This document shows, piece after piece, positions 1 to 10,344 of a stretch of 64,000 nt of DNA. A program made the translations under genes and the position numbers. Each line of letters opens with the position of its first letter. Position 1 is the stretch's first letter. Origin of the DNA: Phytophthora quininea (lineage: Eukaryota; Oomycota; Peronosporomycetes; Peronosporales; Peronosporaceae); NCBI GenBank assembly GCA_011947345.1, contig JAAVTG010000064.1, positions 1-64,000 of the forward strand, read 5' to 3'. The notes under the pieces were generated by a model, which was given only the letters and a program-made list of their open reading frames with translations, was not told the DNA's origin and ran no database searches.

Positions 1-19
1 GGTTTTTCCTCGATCGTTT

Positions 20-727
20 TTGGAAGCTGATATTTTCTCGCTGAAGAAGTCAGGAGATCATACCAACCCGCAGAATTATCGCCCTTTAGCTTTACTGAAC
101 TCAGACTACAAGGTATTAGCCCGCATGCTGGCAACCCGGGTGAGCGCCAGCCTGGACGACCGTATACATCACAACCAGAATGGCTTTGTACCAAATCGCA
201 CGATACACGCCACGATTGATCTGTTTGATGTAGCTCAGAATGTGGCGTCTGTCGACAAATTGCAAGCAGATGTCATCGCCTTGCTGCTGGACTTCAAAAG
301 GCCTATGACTCTGTGGATAGGACCTACTTGATCCAGGCGCTGCGACGGCACGGATACCCGGGACGGTTTGTCACTGCAATTGAATGGCTCCACACTAACA
401 CGTCAGCGCTTCCTGGCAAATGGGGCACACTCGCGAAAAGTCTCTGTCACGAGTGGAATTAGGCAGGGTTGCCCGCTCGCGCCTTTGCTTTTCATTCTAG
501 CTTTGGAGCATCTTTACCGCAAAGTTGACGGCGACTCGGAATTACATGGAATCAAACTACATTCTGCAAGTGGAGAAGTGGAATTGAAAATTGCTGGGTA
601 TGCCGATGATACGGCGATCTATCTCCGCGCGGCAACGAAAGTGGCGTATTTGCTGACAATTACCACGGGTTTTGGCCTCGGGTCCGGTCTAACTTTGAAT
701 GAGCAGAAAACGTTAGTGATCCCCTGA
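20..727 (+). pseudogene. Reverse transcriptase domain of the RNase H-type LINE, frameshifted
   Basis: The first frame carries the fingers motifs NYRPLALLNSDYK and NGFVPNRT. Near 298-303 one base is out of register: the expected catalytic block (F-K-A-Y-D-S-V-D) continues in the next frame. The original frame resumes from about 368. There the motifs [11 protein letters not shown] and the catalytic YADDTAIY are visible. A TGA at 725-727 ends the frame inside the thumb. The polymerase role is family knowledge; the frame breaks are seen directly, so this copy cannot encode an active enzyme. Confidence 0.85.
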
Positions 728-816
728 ATGAAAACGGCAGGGCTGAAGAGATTGCTCTACTTCCTCCACTGAGCTATCAATCAGTCAACCAGCATGCACG
801 CTATCTCGGAATCCAA

Positions 817-1107
817 GTGGGAACCCGTCAGGACTCGAACAAAACTTGGTCCAAAGCCAGGTCCCAACTTAACGCTCGTTTGCACCTGGCGTCGCAGAAA
901 ACCACAACCGTCGATCAGCGCAGTTGCATAGCGGCAGCGGTAATTATCGCCAAACTTTCATTTATCGCCAGGCACGCGTGGCCGTCTACTGCCGTGCTTA
1001 ATCAATTTGACCGAATGATCAAAAATTTCGTATGGCACGGAGTATTCACTGTGGATGTCGGTGGCGCAAAAGCGTGGCTGGATACGGATCTCGCAAGCCT
1101 GCCATGA
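817..1107 (+). pseudogene. LINE ORF2 connection segment, fragment
   Basis: This 96-residue open stretch follows the RT domain in the same orientation. It has the feel of the post-RT region of LINE polyproteins: an SQLNARLHL block, IIAKLSFIARHAWP, and an FVWHGV block like the conserved 'F.W.G' motif after RT. It is bounded by stops and frame changes. Downstream, about 1110-2400 shows only short chance frames on both strands and is read as decayed ORF2. Function is inferred from position and the F-W motif only. Confidence 0.6.
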
Positions 1108-2409
1108 ACCCAGGGTCTCGCAGTGCCAAATCTGATGGTAGAGTTAATGGCAATGGCGGCTACAGCCATTTCCGAGTGGGCATTAACTGGAACACGGGCT
1201 CGACATATTGTTGGAGCCATTCTCGTCTCCAACTCAGCCGCAGTTATCCCTCCAACGGTTTACCCACCCCGTGCATGACGGAGACTCATAATCAACGGGA
1301 GTGCTGGCGCTCCACCATGTGGCGCACAGGCAAACTGATTGTGGCACACTACTGCGGACCGACTGAGCTCCACATGCAGCGATCAGTGGTGATAGTTGTC
1401 TCCAGCTTTTTCGAATACTGCGGAGGACTACCGGGCACCTGGACGGGAGCCAGAGTACAAGTGGATGGACGTAACCTTCGCCAAGCACTCGCTGACACGT
1501 TTTCCTACGCCTTTCAATATCTCCGCACGGAGCAATGTCTGGAGTGGCTCCCTTTCGTGGAACGTGACGAACTTCGGCCCTTCACCAGCACCGGTGCTCT
1601 CTCGGCATCAACGGCGTTCCCAAATGTCTGCGCCAAGGCTATCTACGTGCGCGACATCATGTAGTGGAAAGGTAACTCCACCGGCCTGTTATCCTTTGTC
1701 TCCTACCGAGCTTTCCGGGCAGAGCGATGGGGTGAACAGTTATCATTCGTCCATGCATTGATAGCCAACTTTCCGGCTCTACTTTTTGCTGGACAAGCAG
1801 AAGGAGACGTGCGATAGACTACGGTTCCGGCAGATCAATCAACTACTGCTAAGCTGTGTGGGTCCGAGATCATAATGGTGCATATTGCTTTCAGCGGGCA
1901 CGGACTCTGCGGAGAACACGAGGTCGACGGTCATCTCCAATTAACTAAATAGCTCACAGATAGCTTCCACCCGAGACTTGAGTCCGAGATGTTCACGCCC
2001 ACCCGATGCTTACACGCAAGGCTTGCCTATGGGTAGGCAAGAGAAGGTGGGCTCGGAGTCTTGCACAATACAAGTCGGCCATTGCTGCAGCCTCGGTAAA
2101 AGGTGCTGGGTCGGCATGAAGTCGTCTGGATAAATGGATGCAGCACAGCACCGAAGCGACAGCAGGACTCGGCATCCTGGAGTGGCGCAGGATAAGGCGG
2201 ATCGTCGGGTTAAATCCCTGGGAGAGCAAATCCTACTCCGGCTAAAGCACCACGCATTCTCCGCGTGTGATATTAACCGCGAAGCCATGGGGTGCCCGCA
2301 CTCGAGTTGCGTCTGACTAGGACGGGTAGATCATCATCACATCTTTTGGTCCTGTCCTGGCGCCCAAGAACTACGCCGGACCTTTGTTGGACGCTGGGTA
2401 GCGAACGGG

Positions 2410-3728
2410 ATGCCCGCGGCAGCACTGGAGAAGGCGGTCTTTGCGCTCAGACTTCCTAGCATCCCAGCAGGGATTTGGGCGATTGCAGACTCGGAACTTC
2501 CACTGCTTCACCCTAGTGAACGGTTGTTGCTTGCTGAACAAGTGGAAATCCTGGCCGACAATTTCTGGCGCGTCGGAGCCGCGTTTAATTTTAATTCGGT
2601 GTGGAGGTGGAGAGTAGCGCACTTTGATTCTCTCAGTGACGTGGCCTCAGCTCACTGTGATGTAGCGCTTTGGGCTTCTTACCACTTCCTGGTGTTGTAC
2701 ACGTGATACTCCCAAGTGAGTCAGACGGCTCCGCCCGGACGGGATTTATCCGGGGCCGTGACCTGGGATCCCCCACTGAAGAGTTCCTTCGGGACCCTGT
2801 TCGGGACCGGAAACGGGAGGGCCTTGGGCCGGTCAGTACCTTCACCTTATGTACCCCCTTCGAAAATGGCTGTTTTGATCAGGGACCGGTCACCGAGTTG
2901 TTCAGAGAACGTCTCGACCTCGTACTGGCGAGCTGCAGGCGGCAGTTATACACACAACGGTCCGGGACACTGCCTGGGTCCGGGACCGGGAACACGACAC
3001 AATATACAATCTGTTCTTTACAACTGCGACTCCGTAGGGCTTACAGAACGGTATCACACTATCTACGGCCACATCAACAACTACAACGAGCGGAGACGGT
3101 GCTGCAAATTGCACTACACTCACCCTGGATACCTACTAGTAACCTCCTTCGAGTTGCCACAACTTGTCGATATATCCTCTTCCTCGATGAGGGCTCTCGT
3201 GGCAACCCTGGGCCAGGCGGAAGTGGGGCGGCCATCATCCGACTGGGGCTATCGTTGGAATCCTTTGAGGTGTGCTGGGTTTCCAGTATGTCTTACGCGG
3301 CGACCACAACGACGAACAATATCCCCGAGAACCAAGGGCTTTTGAATGATTTGAGGGCAGCCGACAAGCACAACTACGCGCCACTGAATACTGTAGGAGA
3401 CAGCCAACTGATTATCGGTCAGCACCAGACTAGGAAACATCCACGGGCAACACACCTGAAACATCTGTACTGGCAGAGCCGCAGGTTAGCCGACAAGCTC
3501 GGAGTAGCTTCCTGGACGCACCATCTGCGAATGTACAACAAGACCGCGGACGCGCTGGCCAATATTGCCATGGATCTGCGCCGAAGTGCGCAATTTGATC
3601 CCACACAGCTGGGATCCCTGGATCTACGATGGACACGTGCTCTAGACCACGTCGCAGGTAACCTCGGTCACTGGGTAGAGACTGTAAATGATGAGAGGCT
3701 TTCGAGCCCCAATGGCGGCACAGCGTAA
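2410..3728 (+). pseudogene. LINE C-terminal region with RNase H domain
   Basis: Two overlapping frames (2410-2706, then 2670-3728) carry the end of ORF2. In the second, residues about 168-310 form an RNase H fold. The sequence shows the first Asp in LFLDEGSRGNPGPGG, a Glu in NIPENQGLLNDL, the second Asp in VGDSQLII and the final NKTADALANIAMD block. These are the acidic residues of cellular-type RNase H. The domain would remove the RNA strand during target-primed reverse transcription. The upstream half of the frame (to about 3160) is not recognisable and probably frameshifted. Confidence 0.8.
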
Positions 3729-3951
3729 CTGCATGTAGCTGTTGGGGTCTAGCACCTCGAGCGACAGCCAGCTGATGATCTAGAGGCGTCAGCTGGAACG
3801 GACATTAGAAGACGTTAGGGTTCACTAAATGGCATCAATGTACATCACTTCAACACGATATAAGATTTAATACTAGAGCAGCTCCTCAGATTTGGCGTGT
3901 TGCAATCATCATTTTGCTGTTTGGTCGAGTTGACGCCTCAAAACCCTAAAT
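3729..3951. other. LINE 3' tail / inter-element spacer
   Basis: There is no coding sequence here. It holds the presumed 3' untranslated tail of the LINE. No poly-A tail is visible. At its right edge are two CCCTAAA heptamers (3944-3950 and 3955-3961) that overlap the end of the next gene. Confidence 0.5.
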
Positions 3952-3961
3952 TTACCCTAAA
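3944..3961. repeat. Two telomere-like CCCTAAA heptamers
   Basis: CCCTAAA occurs twice, four bases apart. TTTAGGG is the telomere unit reported for oomycetes and plants. Two units are too few to be a telomere. They could be a terminal feature of the Crypton element, whose recombinase frame stops at 3952, or chance. Confidence 0.35.
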
Positions 3962-5714
3962 CTCCAGATGTTTTGGTATCTGTTCTCTTTCTGGGCCAAT
4001 GAACGCCCCCAGTTTTGATTGATGATCGGTGTCATCCGTGCATTGTCAGCGTGTTGATGGCTAGAAGTTTGCGGAGCATTTGAGTTCAACTTCTTCACTA
4101 AAGCAGTCACTCCTGTGGACTCTAGACACCGTTGGAGGGCACTGTCAAGCCCATCGAAAGTCACGACGCCGGCACCAATTGCTCGCAGCTCAAGTTCTGC
4201 CATGATGTCACGCACGGTTGCGGTTCTGGTCGCATCTACGTGTTCGATAGTTTTCATTGCTACTTCTAGCAATGCTTTGACTTCTCGCAGAATGGCTACA
4301 TGCGGCGGTACTCCGGTGGGCTGTAGACGATTGCTAGTGTCATCAATCCCACACATCTTCGACGACAAGTCTCCTATTAGTGTGGGGTGTTGGAACAAGG
4401 GCGATTCCAGCAACGGGTGCTTAACTGAGAGATGTGTTCGCAGATACGGCGCGTGATATACTAACGAGGCCAGGCAAAATTCGCCGACGTAAGTTAACTG
4501 AGACGGTAATCCTGGAAATACACACGCAATAGCTTGTTCGACGGCAGCATCACGTTCGCCAAAGTGCGGGGGTAAAACCGCAAATTTGTGACTTCCAGGT
4601 GGCAAGCCAGACACGGTTCTCCCGACATGCATATCACCTGCTGCTTCGTAGCGTAGATAAGTGTTCCGAACTCCTCCTAATGACCACCCAGCTCTCAGGT
4701 GCACAGCGGTCGATGACGGACAAGCCGTAGAACCTGACGCACAGTAAGTAGCCGCCCCTTTTCGCATAGAATGAGTACCAAGCTCGTCTTGGTTTACTCC
4801 TCTCCTACGTAATTCAGCATTTGATTTATCTCTTTCTAACAATCGATGCAAGCACTTGCGGAATCGTTCATATTGATTAATGCCGAGAAACAAAAGATCA
4901 CTTCCGTCAAAAGATGAAGTCGCCCAAAACATAGCGATGGCGAGAACTGGGCAAATTGCTGGGTTCAAAGGGTTTGCGTATATATGGCGTGGGTCAGGGG
5001 TCTGCTACCTTCTTGATCATTTTTTGGTGTGCGAAATAAATACAAAGAGCGTCTCCACTCCACTCCATGTGCCCATGGTGAATCCCAAAAGCATTAGCGG
5101 ACCGACACATTAAATTCCAAGCAATAATCATATATGCTCGAGCAAAAGCCATGTCGTTTGCCGAGCTCCTGAAAAGCTGCTCACACAAAAAACATACAGA
5201 TCAAATGACAAAGGATCCTTGCCCGTCTTAGCGCGAATTTCTCCTCGTGCTGCAGCAGTCGCTCTATCTCGTTTCAATCCTTTGAAATACTTTTGTAAAC
5301 CTTTTTCCATTGTTGACGGAATTTCAAGGCCATAGTCACGATATAAATTGAAGAGTCCCGCTCGATGTGTGTTCAATGCTGAATAGCTTAAAGCAGTGCC
5401 ATCAGACTTTTCCAGCGTTAGCAGCCAAGCTCCAAACACATCCATTTGCATGGCATCAAACCGAAGAGGGGGTTGGCTACGTCACGATCGAGTAGAGGCT
5501 TTAGTCGTTTCCGAAGCTGCTTCAAAGATGCACCCGAAACATCGCCAAGACGATCAGCGAAGGCAGGAGACACGAGATTTGGCTTGTATAGCACAATCCA
5601 GGCAATAAATCGACCGTAGGAGTTCTGGTACACAGCGCGAGAACGCGAGCTGACCGTGTTTCGCTGTATCTCCGTCACTTGCCTCGTCAAGTCTTCCCAG
5701 TCGACGGTCGCCAT
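3952..5714 (-). pseudogene. Crypton-type tyrosine recombinase, frameshifted
   Basis: The minus-strand frame starts at the ATG at 5714 and alternates between two frames (5714-5418, 5451-5128, 5188-4994, 4968-3952), so at least three indels have hit it. The N-terminal half has a helical SAM-like core-binding region. The catalytic half shows the first Arg in NLMCRSAN (about 5103), a basic strand YFAHQK, the H-x-x-R box in THSMRKG (residues 66-69 of the last segment) and the Tyr region NTYLRY about 40 residues later. This order is typical of Crypton elements, which move by tyrosine-recombinase excision and integration and have no inverted ends. A long C-terminal extension follows. The last segment opens with TTG, which confirms that the ATG was lost to a frame break. 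Confidence 0.8.
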
Positions 5715-6000
5715 CGTTTCGTTCTGCAGTCAGAAATTGTCTTGATTTTTGTATACCGAACTTGCAGGACGTTTGTCCAGCAAAAGTGGTAGAAATTGGT
5801 TGTTGCCTCAGCCCTATAGTTAGCCCCTGTTTATTTTGATTATGCTGCTTTCCATTTGGAATTTGCAGGACACTTTGTCCTGCAGAAAGCGAACTGATGA
5901 GTCTATTGTCCTGCAAATTCTGGAGAATGAGGCTCATCTCTCTCAAAAAAATCGTAATTAATGACAACTTTGAAACCCCTAATGCGACAGCATGCTCAGC
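5715..6000. other. Spacer without recognised gene
   Basis: This stretch is AT-rich. Open frames here (for example minus 6108-5554) have no recognisable motif. The last ten bases (5991-6000) are a possible decayed target duplication of the MULE that starts at 6001. Confidence 0.5.
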
Positions 6001-6033
6001 GAGGAATTTCCATAACCAAGTGGAATTCCACTT
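6001..6033 (+). repeat. Left 33-bp terminal inverted repeat of MULE
   Basis: It is perfectly inverted relative to 7106-7138. The next 11 bases inward (CTTGCTTTTCC against CTTACTCTTACC) still show a weak match, so the repeat was once longer. Confidence 0.85.
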
Positions 6034-6291
6034 GCTTTTCCAAAGCGTGTGTAGAGACTGAGCCCACTCTCTCTGTGCGTATATGTTTGCAACTAGTTGG
6101 CCGGTCATGAGACTTGGAATTAAATCATAGAAAGTGGTGAGAAAACCATAGCATTTGGCAAGAAAATCATGACTTATTGACAGAAAAACCTACTACCATC
6201 ATGGCAATCGGAGATGAAATCATGGAAAATGGAAATGTGTATTTTGATTAAAGGAGCAACATATCTACTTGCTGGTTCGTCGCCTCCACTT

Positions 6292-6570
6292 CTACTTCTT
6301 GGTCCCTTTCGTTTTACATCGTTTATGCTTCTCTTTGGGTCCTGGTTTTTCTCCTCGTGAGCCTTTTTCCCTCGGCGAAGTCGGAACGACAGGCATGCGG
6401 CAGGACGTATCGATTGTAAGCGTAGAATCAATCGGAAAGGGTACAAACTTCAGCGTGTATGTGTCTCGAAAGTGTTGGAGCGAAAGTCGGTCGGCATCGT
6501 AAAGGTTAGCAATTGGAGTTCCATCTTGAATTGCAGCCGCCGTAGCGTGTACACATGAAAAGAATGGCAC
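6292..6570 (-). pseudogene. MULE transposase C-terminal fragment (SWIM finger remnant)
   Basis: The frame begins with a Cys-x-His pair in FFSCVHATAAAI followed by NLYDADRLSLQHFRDTY. This is the end of a SWIM zinc finger (C-x-H) and the block that follows it in many MULE transposases. A long basic tail (REKGSRGEKPGPKEKHKR) closes it. The first two cysteines of the SWIM finger and the whole DDE domain are missing upstream. The assignment rests on motif order and on the flanking Mutator-type inverted repeats. Confidence 0.6.
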
Positions 6571-6634
6571 AACAACTTGTATACTATGTAGTAGTAACGT
6601 GTCAACGTCCAGCTGTAATTAGTGAACCTCACCA

Positions 6635-7105
6635 CTACATGCTGACGAAAGTTCTGAGCCCAAGTCGAGCTGCAGCAGCCTGCGCTTCCACCGTTTTCCA
6701 CTGTTCAAGCGACAGCTTGAGCTTCTTGCGCGAGCGATAGTTCTTGCTCGCGAGGCGAGCTCTCGCCCGGCGATCGGCTTCACGAGAAGTTTCGGCCTCG
6801 GCACCACACGGGAACACGCGCTGAAGGTGCTTCCGTAGTCCTGCAGGCGTTTTCAAAACACGTTGACACCGGAAGCACTTTCTCGCCAATCGCTTTCTTG
6901 GCCGGCCGCGTTTCTTGGGGACATGCTTCTTCGACTTGACCTTCACCGTTGAGCTTGGAGATTCGACACTGAAGAAGGAAAAAGTAAGAAAACACCCGTC
7001 CCGTCCCAGCCCACCCACTTACTTATGAACATCGTCGCGCGTTTTCTTAGCTACAACGACCAGATCCACTTGCTTATGGAACTCGTCACTGCTGGAGGTA
7101 AGAGT
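6635..7105 (-). pseudogene. Spliced AT-hook / C2H2-like protein fragment inside MULE
   Basis: Two exons on the minus strand join in frame across a GT-AG intron at 7022-6969 (54 nt; donor GTAAGTGG, acceptor CTTCTTCAG). The joined frame holds an AT-hook (KKRGRPRKR), one zinc-finger-like stretch (C-x2-C-x12-H-x5-C, in CFRCQRV...LRKHLQRVFPC) and a basic segment RARARLASKNYRSRKKLK. It ends at a stop at 6635-6637. The first exon runs back into the inverted repeat with a stop and no ATG, so the start is lost. It is likely the DNA-binding N-terminus of the MULE transposase; an unrelated host regulator piece is possible. Confidence 0.55.
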
Positions 7106-7138
7106 AAGTGGAATTCCACTTGGTTATGGAAATTCCTC
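7106..7138 (-). repeat. Right 33-bp terminal inverted repeat of MULE
   Basis: This is the reverse complement of 6001-6033, base for base. No match continues outside it on either side. Confidence 0.85.
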
Positions 7139-7673
7139 CATTCCCTGCCATAGCGTAAAACCTCCGACTTCTCCGACAGCTCCGACCTGCACATAAAAGC
7201 GTGAAAAGTCGGGGTGTCACGTTGCTGCTTTAGACAAACGTTGGGGACGGTGAGGGCACTCGCTACGCTCGCGCAAAAAAATATGTAAGGCCTTGTGCTT
7301 TGCCCTCACACTTTCGGCTTTGGCGGGGGCCCTCTCCCCTGCCACGCCGTGACGCTGCGGGAACGGGCTTTGCTTGGTTGGCCCTCTTGGTGCTGATCCC
7401 TTCAACGGCAATGACATCCATCCTTTCGCTCCGACCAATGAAAGACTTCCAAAACTCGCACATCGCAAAAAAGATGCACATCTTACACTCTCACTTTCAC
7501 AGGGAAAGGCGCTCGCAAATCACGGCGCAAATTGTGAAGACCGGTTTGGCGTCTCTCCAATTTGAGCGCAACTGATACTAGTAGTTCATAAGTGAGTGTA
7601 CTTTGGCTGGTTGTGGTGCGTTGGACTCGAGCTCTAACTACATCGCTTTATTTCCTGTTCTGCTTCTCACAAG
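7139..7673. other. Spacer with possible 5' UTR intron of the Myb-like gene
   Basis: No convincing coding frame is present. A 9-bp local inverted repeat (GTGAGGGCA at 7250-7258, TGCCCTCAC at 7302-7310) is seen. GTGAGTGT near 7592 and TTCTCACAAG ending at 7673 could bound an intron placed directly before the ATG at 7674. Confidence 0.4.
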
Positions 7674-7735
7674 ATGGCACCTACCAAGCCTAAAACAGGG
7701 AGGGAAAGAGCTGGACTGGGCCGGAGCTGAATCGC

Positions 7736-8506
7736 ATGCTTACTGCAGTTGAAGACATCCTGCCTCTCGGAGCCAACGAGTGGGAGAACGTTGCAACGCG
7801 ATACGGCCTGGAGCTTCCACGTGAGTTTTCGGAGCGTGACATGGACGCTATCAAGAGGAAATTCATGGTGCTAAAGAACTCTATAAAGCCCACTGGCGAC
7901 CCGGCATGTCCGAAGGAGGTAGTACGCGTAAAACGCGCGTACTACAAGATGGAATGCCGTTCAGGCGTTGAGGAATTCGAGGACACGGTGGCTCTACCAC
8001 TAGCTCCTGACGACACGATCTTGGCAGCACCAACTGGACAAGACACGACAACAGCGGCCTCAACTTCTCCCAGTGCGGCCTTTGCGACTCCTGCAGCAGC
8101 GGTGCCACAGCCTTCCGCAGTTGATAGCAACGCTGAGCACGAATCCGGAGCACGGTCGGCATCCAAGCGGTGTGGCAAGACGCCAAACCAGCTTGCTGCT
8201 CTAAGTGATCAGCTGAAGCGCAGCTGTGCATCTGCTGAAGGTGTAGTAATTTCCCACACCGTCAAACGCAGGAGGACAATCGATAGTTTGCTGAGTAAGC
8301 TGGAGCGCGAAAATGGTGATGGCTCCGACATGATGCAAGCAATCGTGGCTATGGAGGAGCGGGCTGCTGCGCGAGAGATGGAATACCGTCGAGAGCGCGA
8401 CGAACGAGAGGCTAAGCGGGAGGAGCGGGAGCACCGCCGCGACGAATTGTTTTTCGTCTTGATGGCGAAGCTGTTGGGTGACAAGGCGGAACCATCCAGC
8501 AGCTAG
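7736..8506 (+). CDS. Myb/SANT-like DNA-binding protein of a Harbinger element
   Basis: This is a 256-residue frame. The N-terminal third is a trihelix/SANT-like domain: LNRMLTAVEDILP, then W at NEWENVATRY, then RDMDAIKRKFMVLK and VVRVKRAYYKME. The middle is low-complexity Ala/Thr/Ser. The C-terminus is a charged coiled coil (EERAAAREMEYRRERDEREAKREE). Harbinger elements carry such a Myb-like partner, which binds the ends and brings in the transposase. An ATG at 7674 follows a good splice acceptor but is one base out of frame, and an upstream SWTGPEL stretch reads well into this frame, so the true start was probably lost by a 1-base deletion. The ATG at 7736 is the fallback start. It converges on the transposase next door. 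Confidence 0.65.
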   Translation: MLTAVEDILPLGANEWENVATRYGLELPREFSERDMDAIKRKFMVLKNSIKPTGDPACPKEVVRVKRAYYKMECRSGVEEFEDTVALPLAPDDTILAAPTGQDTTTAASTSPSAAFATPAAAVPQPSAVDSNAEHESGARSASKRCGKTPNQLAALSDQLKRSCASAEGVVISHTVKRRRTIDSLLSKLERENGDGSDMMQAIVAMEERAAAREMEYRRERDEREAKREEREHRRDELFFVLMAKLLGDKAEPSSS

Positions 8507-8617
8507 AGTTCAAGCACGTTAGTTGAGAGATTCAGAACAGGATAACCGTAAATTCACTCATCTTCCAAGCGAACAGCTTTGTATTTCTCTTACACCAAGT
8601 GTCTCGGTCAACTAACC

Positions 8618-9897
8618 TTAAAGCCCCGCAAACACGCTTCGAATCTGGCTGATGCCAGTCTTCCTGACGTGAAAGTTGTACAGTCGATAAACGTTCCGTA
8701 GGAGACGTCCGCGTACGTCGGGATCGAATGGGAGGCGTAGTTGAAGACGACGATAACAGCGTTCGGCGGATCCCATTCCCCATTCTGCTGCCTGCCGCAC
8801 CGACGTGATTGCATTGCTTAGCGCCACCAAACCAAGGCGGCAATCAGCATGAGCTCGTTCTAAATCCCCTTCTTTAGTGGTGTTCGAATCCTCCCAAACA
8901 ACGCTCGGCTAACGGGGAAAGCTGAGTCAGCAACAACCCCACAACCTTCAAGCGTCCACAACGGGTCTGCCAGGCGTAGCTGTAGCTGTCGACTCGTTTC
9001 ACCATCGTTCCAGGAACCTGGAAGGTTGTGGCGGCCCCATACAAGTGTTCCATCGACACCGTAGCACAAAGTGCCTGTGACAAGAACTGAATGCAGCCAC
9101 CCTGGTGTACACAGCAATTAGTTAGCTAGTAGAACTTAATTTAATGAGCTTGGAACTTACCGTTGTAGTGAGCGTTCTGTAGATCAGCGTCGGTAGGACT
9201 TTGAACACGGTAATTTTTCCATCTACAAACCCCCACACTCCATCGAGCAAAGGCTCTCTTGCCTGCACTTGACGCGCCCATTGGCGTTGCTGCTGCTTAG
9301 TAGGAAAACGTACTTGGGCGTCTGGAAGCTCTCTCAATGATGCATCCAACGCAGCCTCAGCTTTGCTGAGGACGCGTGACAGAGTGGCAGGGGAATCCCG
9401 AAGATTTCTGAGAGCGTCTTGGCTTCGACAGCAGCAGAATAGTAGTGCAGCACGCACGCTAAAGCGGCATGCTTTACAACTAGTGCTGGGGGCCGTCCAC
9501 GTTGGCCAAGGCCGGATCTAATTACGTAATGCTTCGAAAACACCTTCAGCAGCTCCTCAAAGGCTTCAGGCGGGATTGACACGGTGGCCACAAAGCTTCC
9601 TTCTGTACGGCTAGCGTACATAACGTGCCAAGGCGAGTCCAGCGGCGAGATGAGCGCCTCTCTCGTCAGATAGTTCCTCTCTCGAACCATTATTCGCAGG
9701 CGCAGCAGCAACAGAATAAGGCGACGTGAACGCTTCACTCGCCGTGCATCTTGAGCGGCAACCAAGACAGACGGTGACAGCATTTCGCAACTCGTGCGAA
9801 GCTTGATTTGTGTGGTTATTGATGGCTCGCTCTTGTTGCGTGTGCACGTAATTTCAGGGATAGGTGATCGCAAACTGCCTGCAAAGGATGCTCGCAA
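8618..9897 (-). pseudogene. PIF/Harbinger transposase, frameshifted, one intron
   Basis: Read from 9897 downward: a helix-turn-helix region (VVKHAALACVLHYYSAAVEAKTLSEIFGIP), frame change near 9400, PATLSRVLSKAE, the first catalytic Asp in GVWGFVDGK, a 1-base loss near 9215, a GT-AG intron 9160-9102 (59 nt), then GWLHSVLVTG, YGVDGTLVWGRHNLPGSW, the second Asp in VVADSAFP, another 1-base loss near 8865, and the Glu block EWGMGSAERCYRRL. It ends at 8618. The intron joins in frame (N-G-W-L-H). The family is a DDE nuclear transposase (HARBI1-like). Three frame breaks make this copy dead, although all three catalytic residues can still be read. The terminal repeats of the element were not found. 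Confidence 0.85.
9102..9160 (-). other. Intron in Harbinger transposase
   Basis: It has a GTAAGT donor and a CACCAG acceptor on the minus strand and is 59 nt long. Removing it joins the catalytic-core frame cleanly. Confidence 0.75.
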
Positions 9898-10344
9898 AAT
9901 GAAATGCTACTGCAGTTGCGCGATTTTGAAAGTCTTCCAATCAGCACCTTCTGACAATATTTAGTACTAGGCTTACTATGCATATCACGCAAATCTCGAT
10001 GGATGCAGCTTGTGATATGCTACCACCGGGCCTCATTTGAAGTTTGTATGAAAATTACGATTGGACGGTCGGAGATTTAACGATATTCATCCATAAATGT
10101 TGCACCTGCTGTCATAGCATCTGTCCGGGCGGAGCGACAAGTAGCCAGGTCAATGACTCCGTCTCTGAATGATTCTTCGTCCGTGCTCTCATAAATGCAT
10201 TGTAGGGTACAGGCACACGATACATGTACAACGAGTGAGCTACCTGTCCTGTTGTAGCGGAACTTGTAATCAAAGCAACCACGATGACAAGAAATACCAA
10301 GAAATGAAGAACTCGCACCTTCTTAAGGCTCTCACCTTCTTTAA
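9898..10344. other. Spacer without recognised gene
   Basis: No supported coding frame, RNA gene or element end was seen here. Confidence 0.5.

Larger units (their letters stand above)
1..3728 (+). mobile_element. Decayed LINE (non-LTR retrotransposon) with RT and RNase H, left edge cut
   Basis: The pieces read in the order expected for a LINE ORF2: reverse transcriptase (20-727), thumb/connection segment (817-1107), a long degenerate stretch with several frames open by chance, then RNase H (about 3170-3600). All are on the plus strand. The 5' part, including any endonuclease, lies left of the window or is lost. The RNase H domain separates it from the LINE copies at 14.7-18.2 kb and 56.5-62.8 kb, which lack one and end in a zinc-binding RT tail, so at least two LINE clades are present. 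No intact frame remains; it is a dead copy. Confidence 0.85.
6001..7138 (-). mobile_element. Internally deleted MULE (Mutator-like element)
   Basis: A perfect 33-bp inverted repeat sits at 6001-6033 and 7106-7138. It contains the 16-nt palindrome AAGTGGAATTCCACTT. The flanking tens CATGCTCAGC (5991-6000) and CATTCCCTGC (7139-7148) agree at 7 of 10 positions, which fits a decayed 9-10 bp Mutator target duplication. On the minus strand the element has a spliced N-terminal gene piece (7105-6635) and a SWIM-type C-terminal piece (6570-6292). No DDE catalytic core lies between them. The simplest reading is a non-autonomous deletion derivative that kept both ends of the transposase gene. Confidence 0.65.

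Noticed and set aside
1002..2316. Several 60-210 codon frames on both strands in the left LINE
   Set aside because: They overlap each other in different frames, lack motifs and lie between recognisable ORF2 blocks; read as decayed LINE.
3944..3961. Telomere
   Set aside because: Only two heptamers, interior to the window, with coding sequence directly beside them.
5554..6108. 184-codon minus frame
   Set aside because: It overlaps the recombinase start in another frame and the inverted repeat; no motif and no plausible composition.
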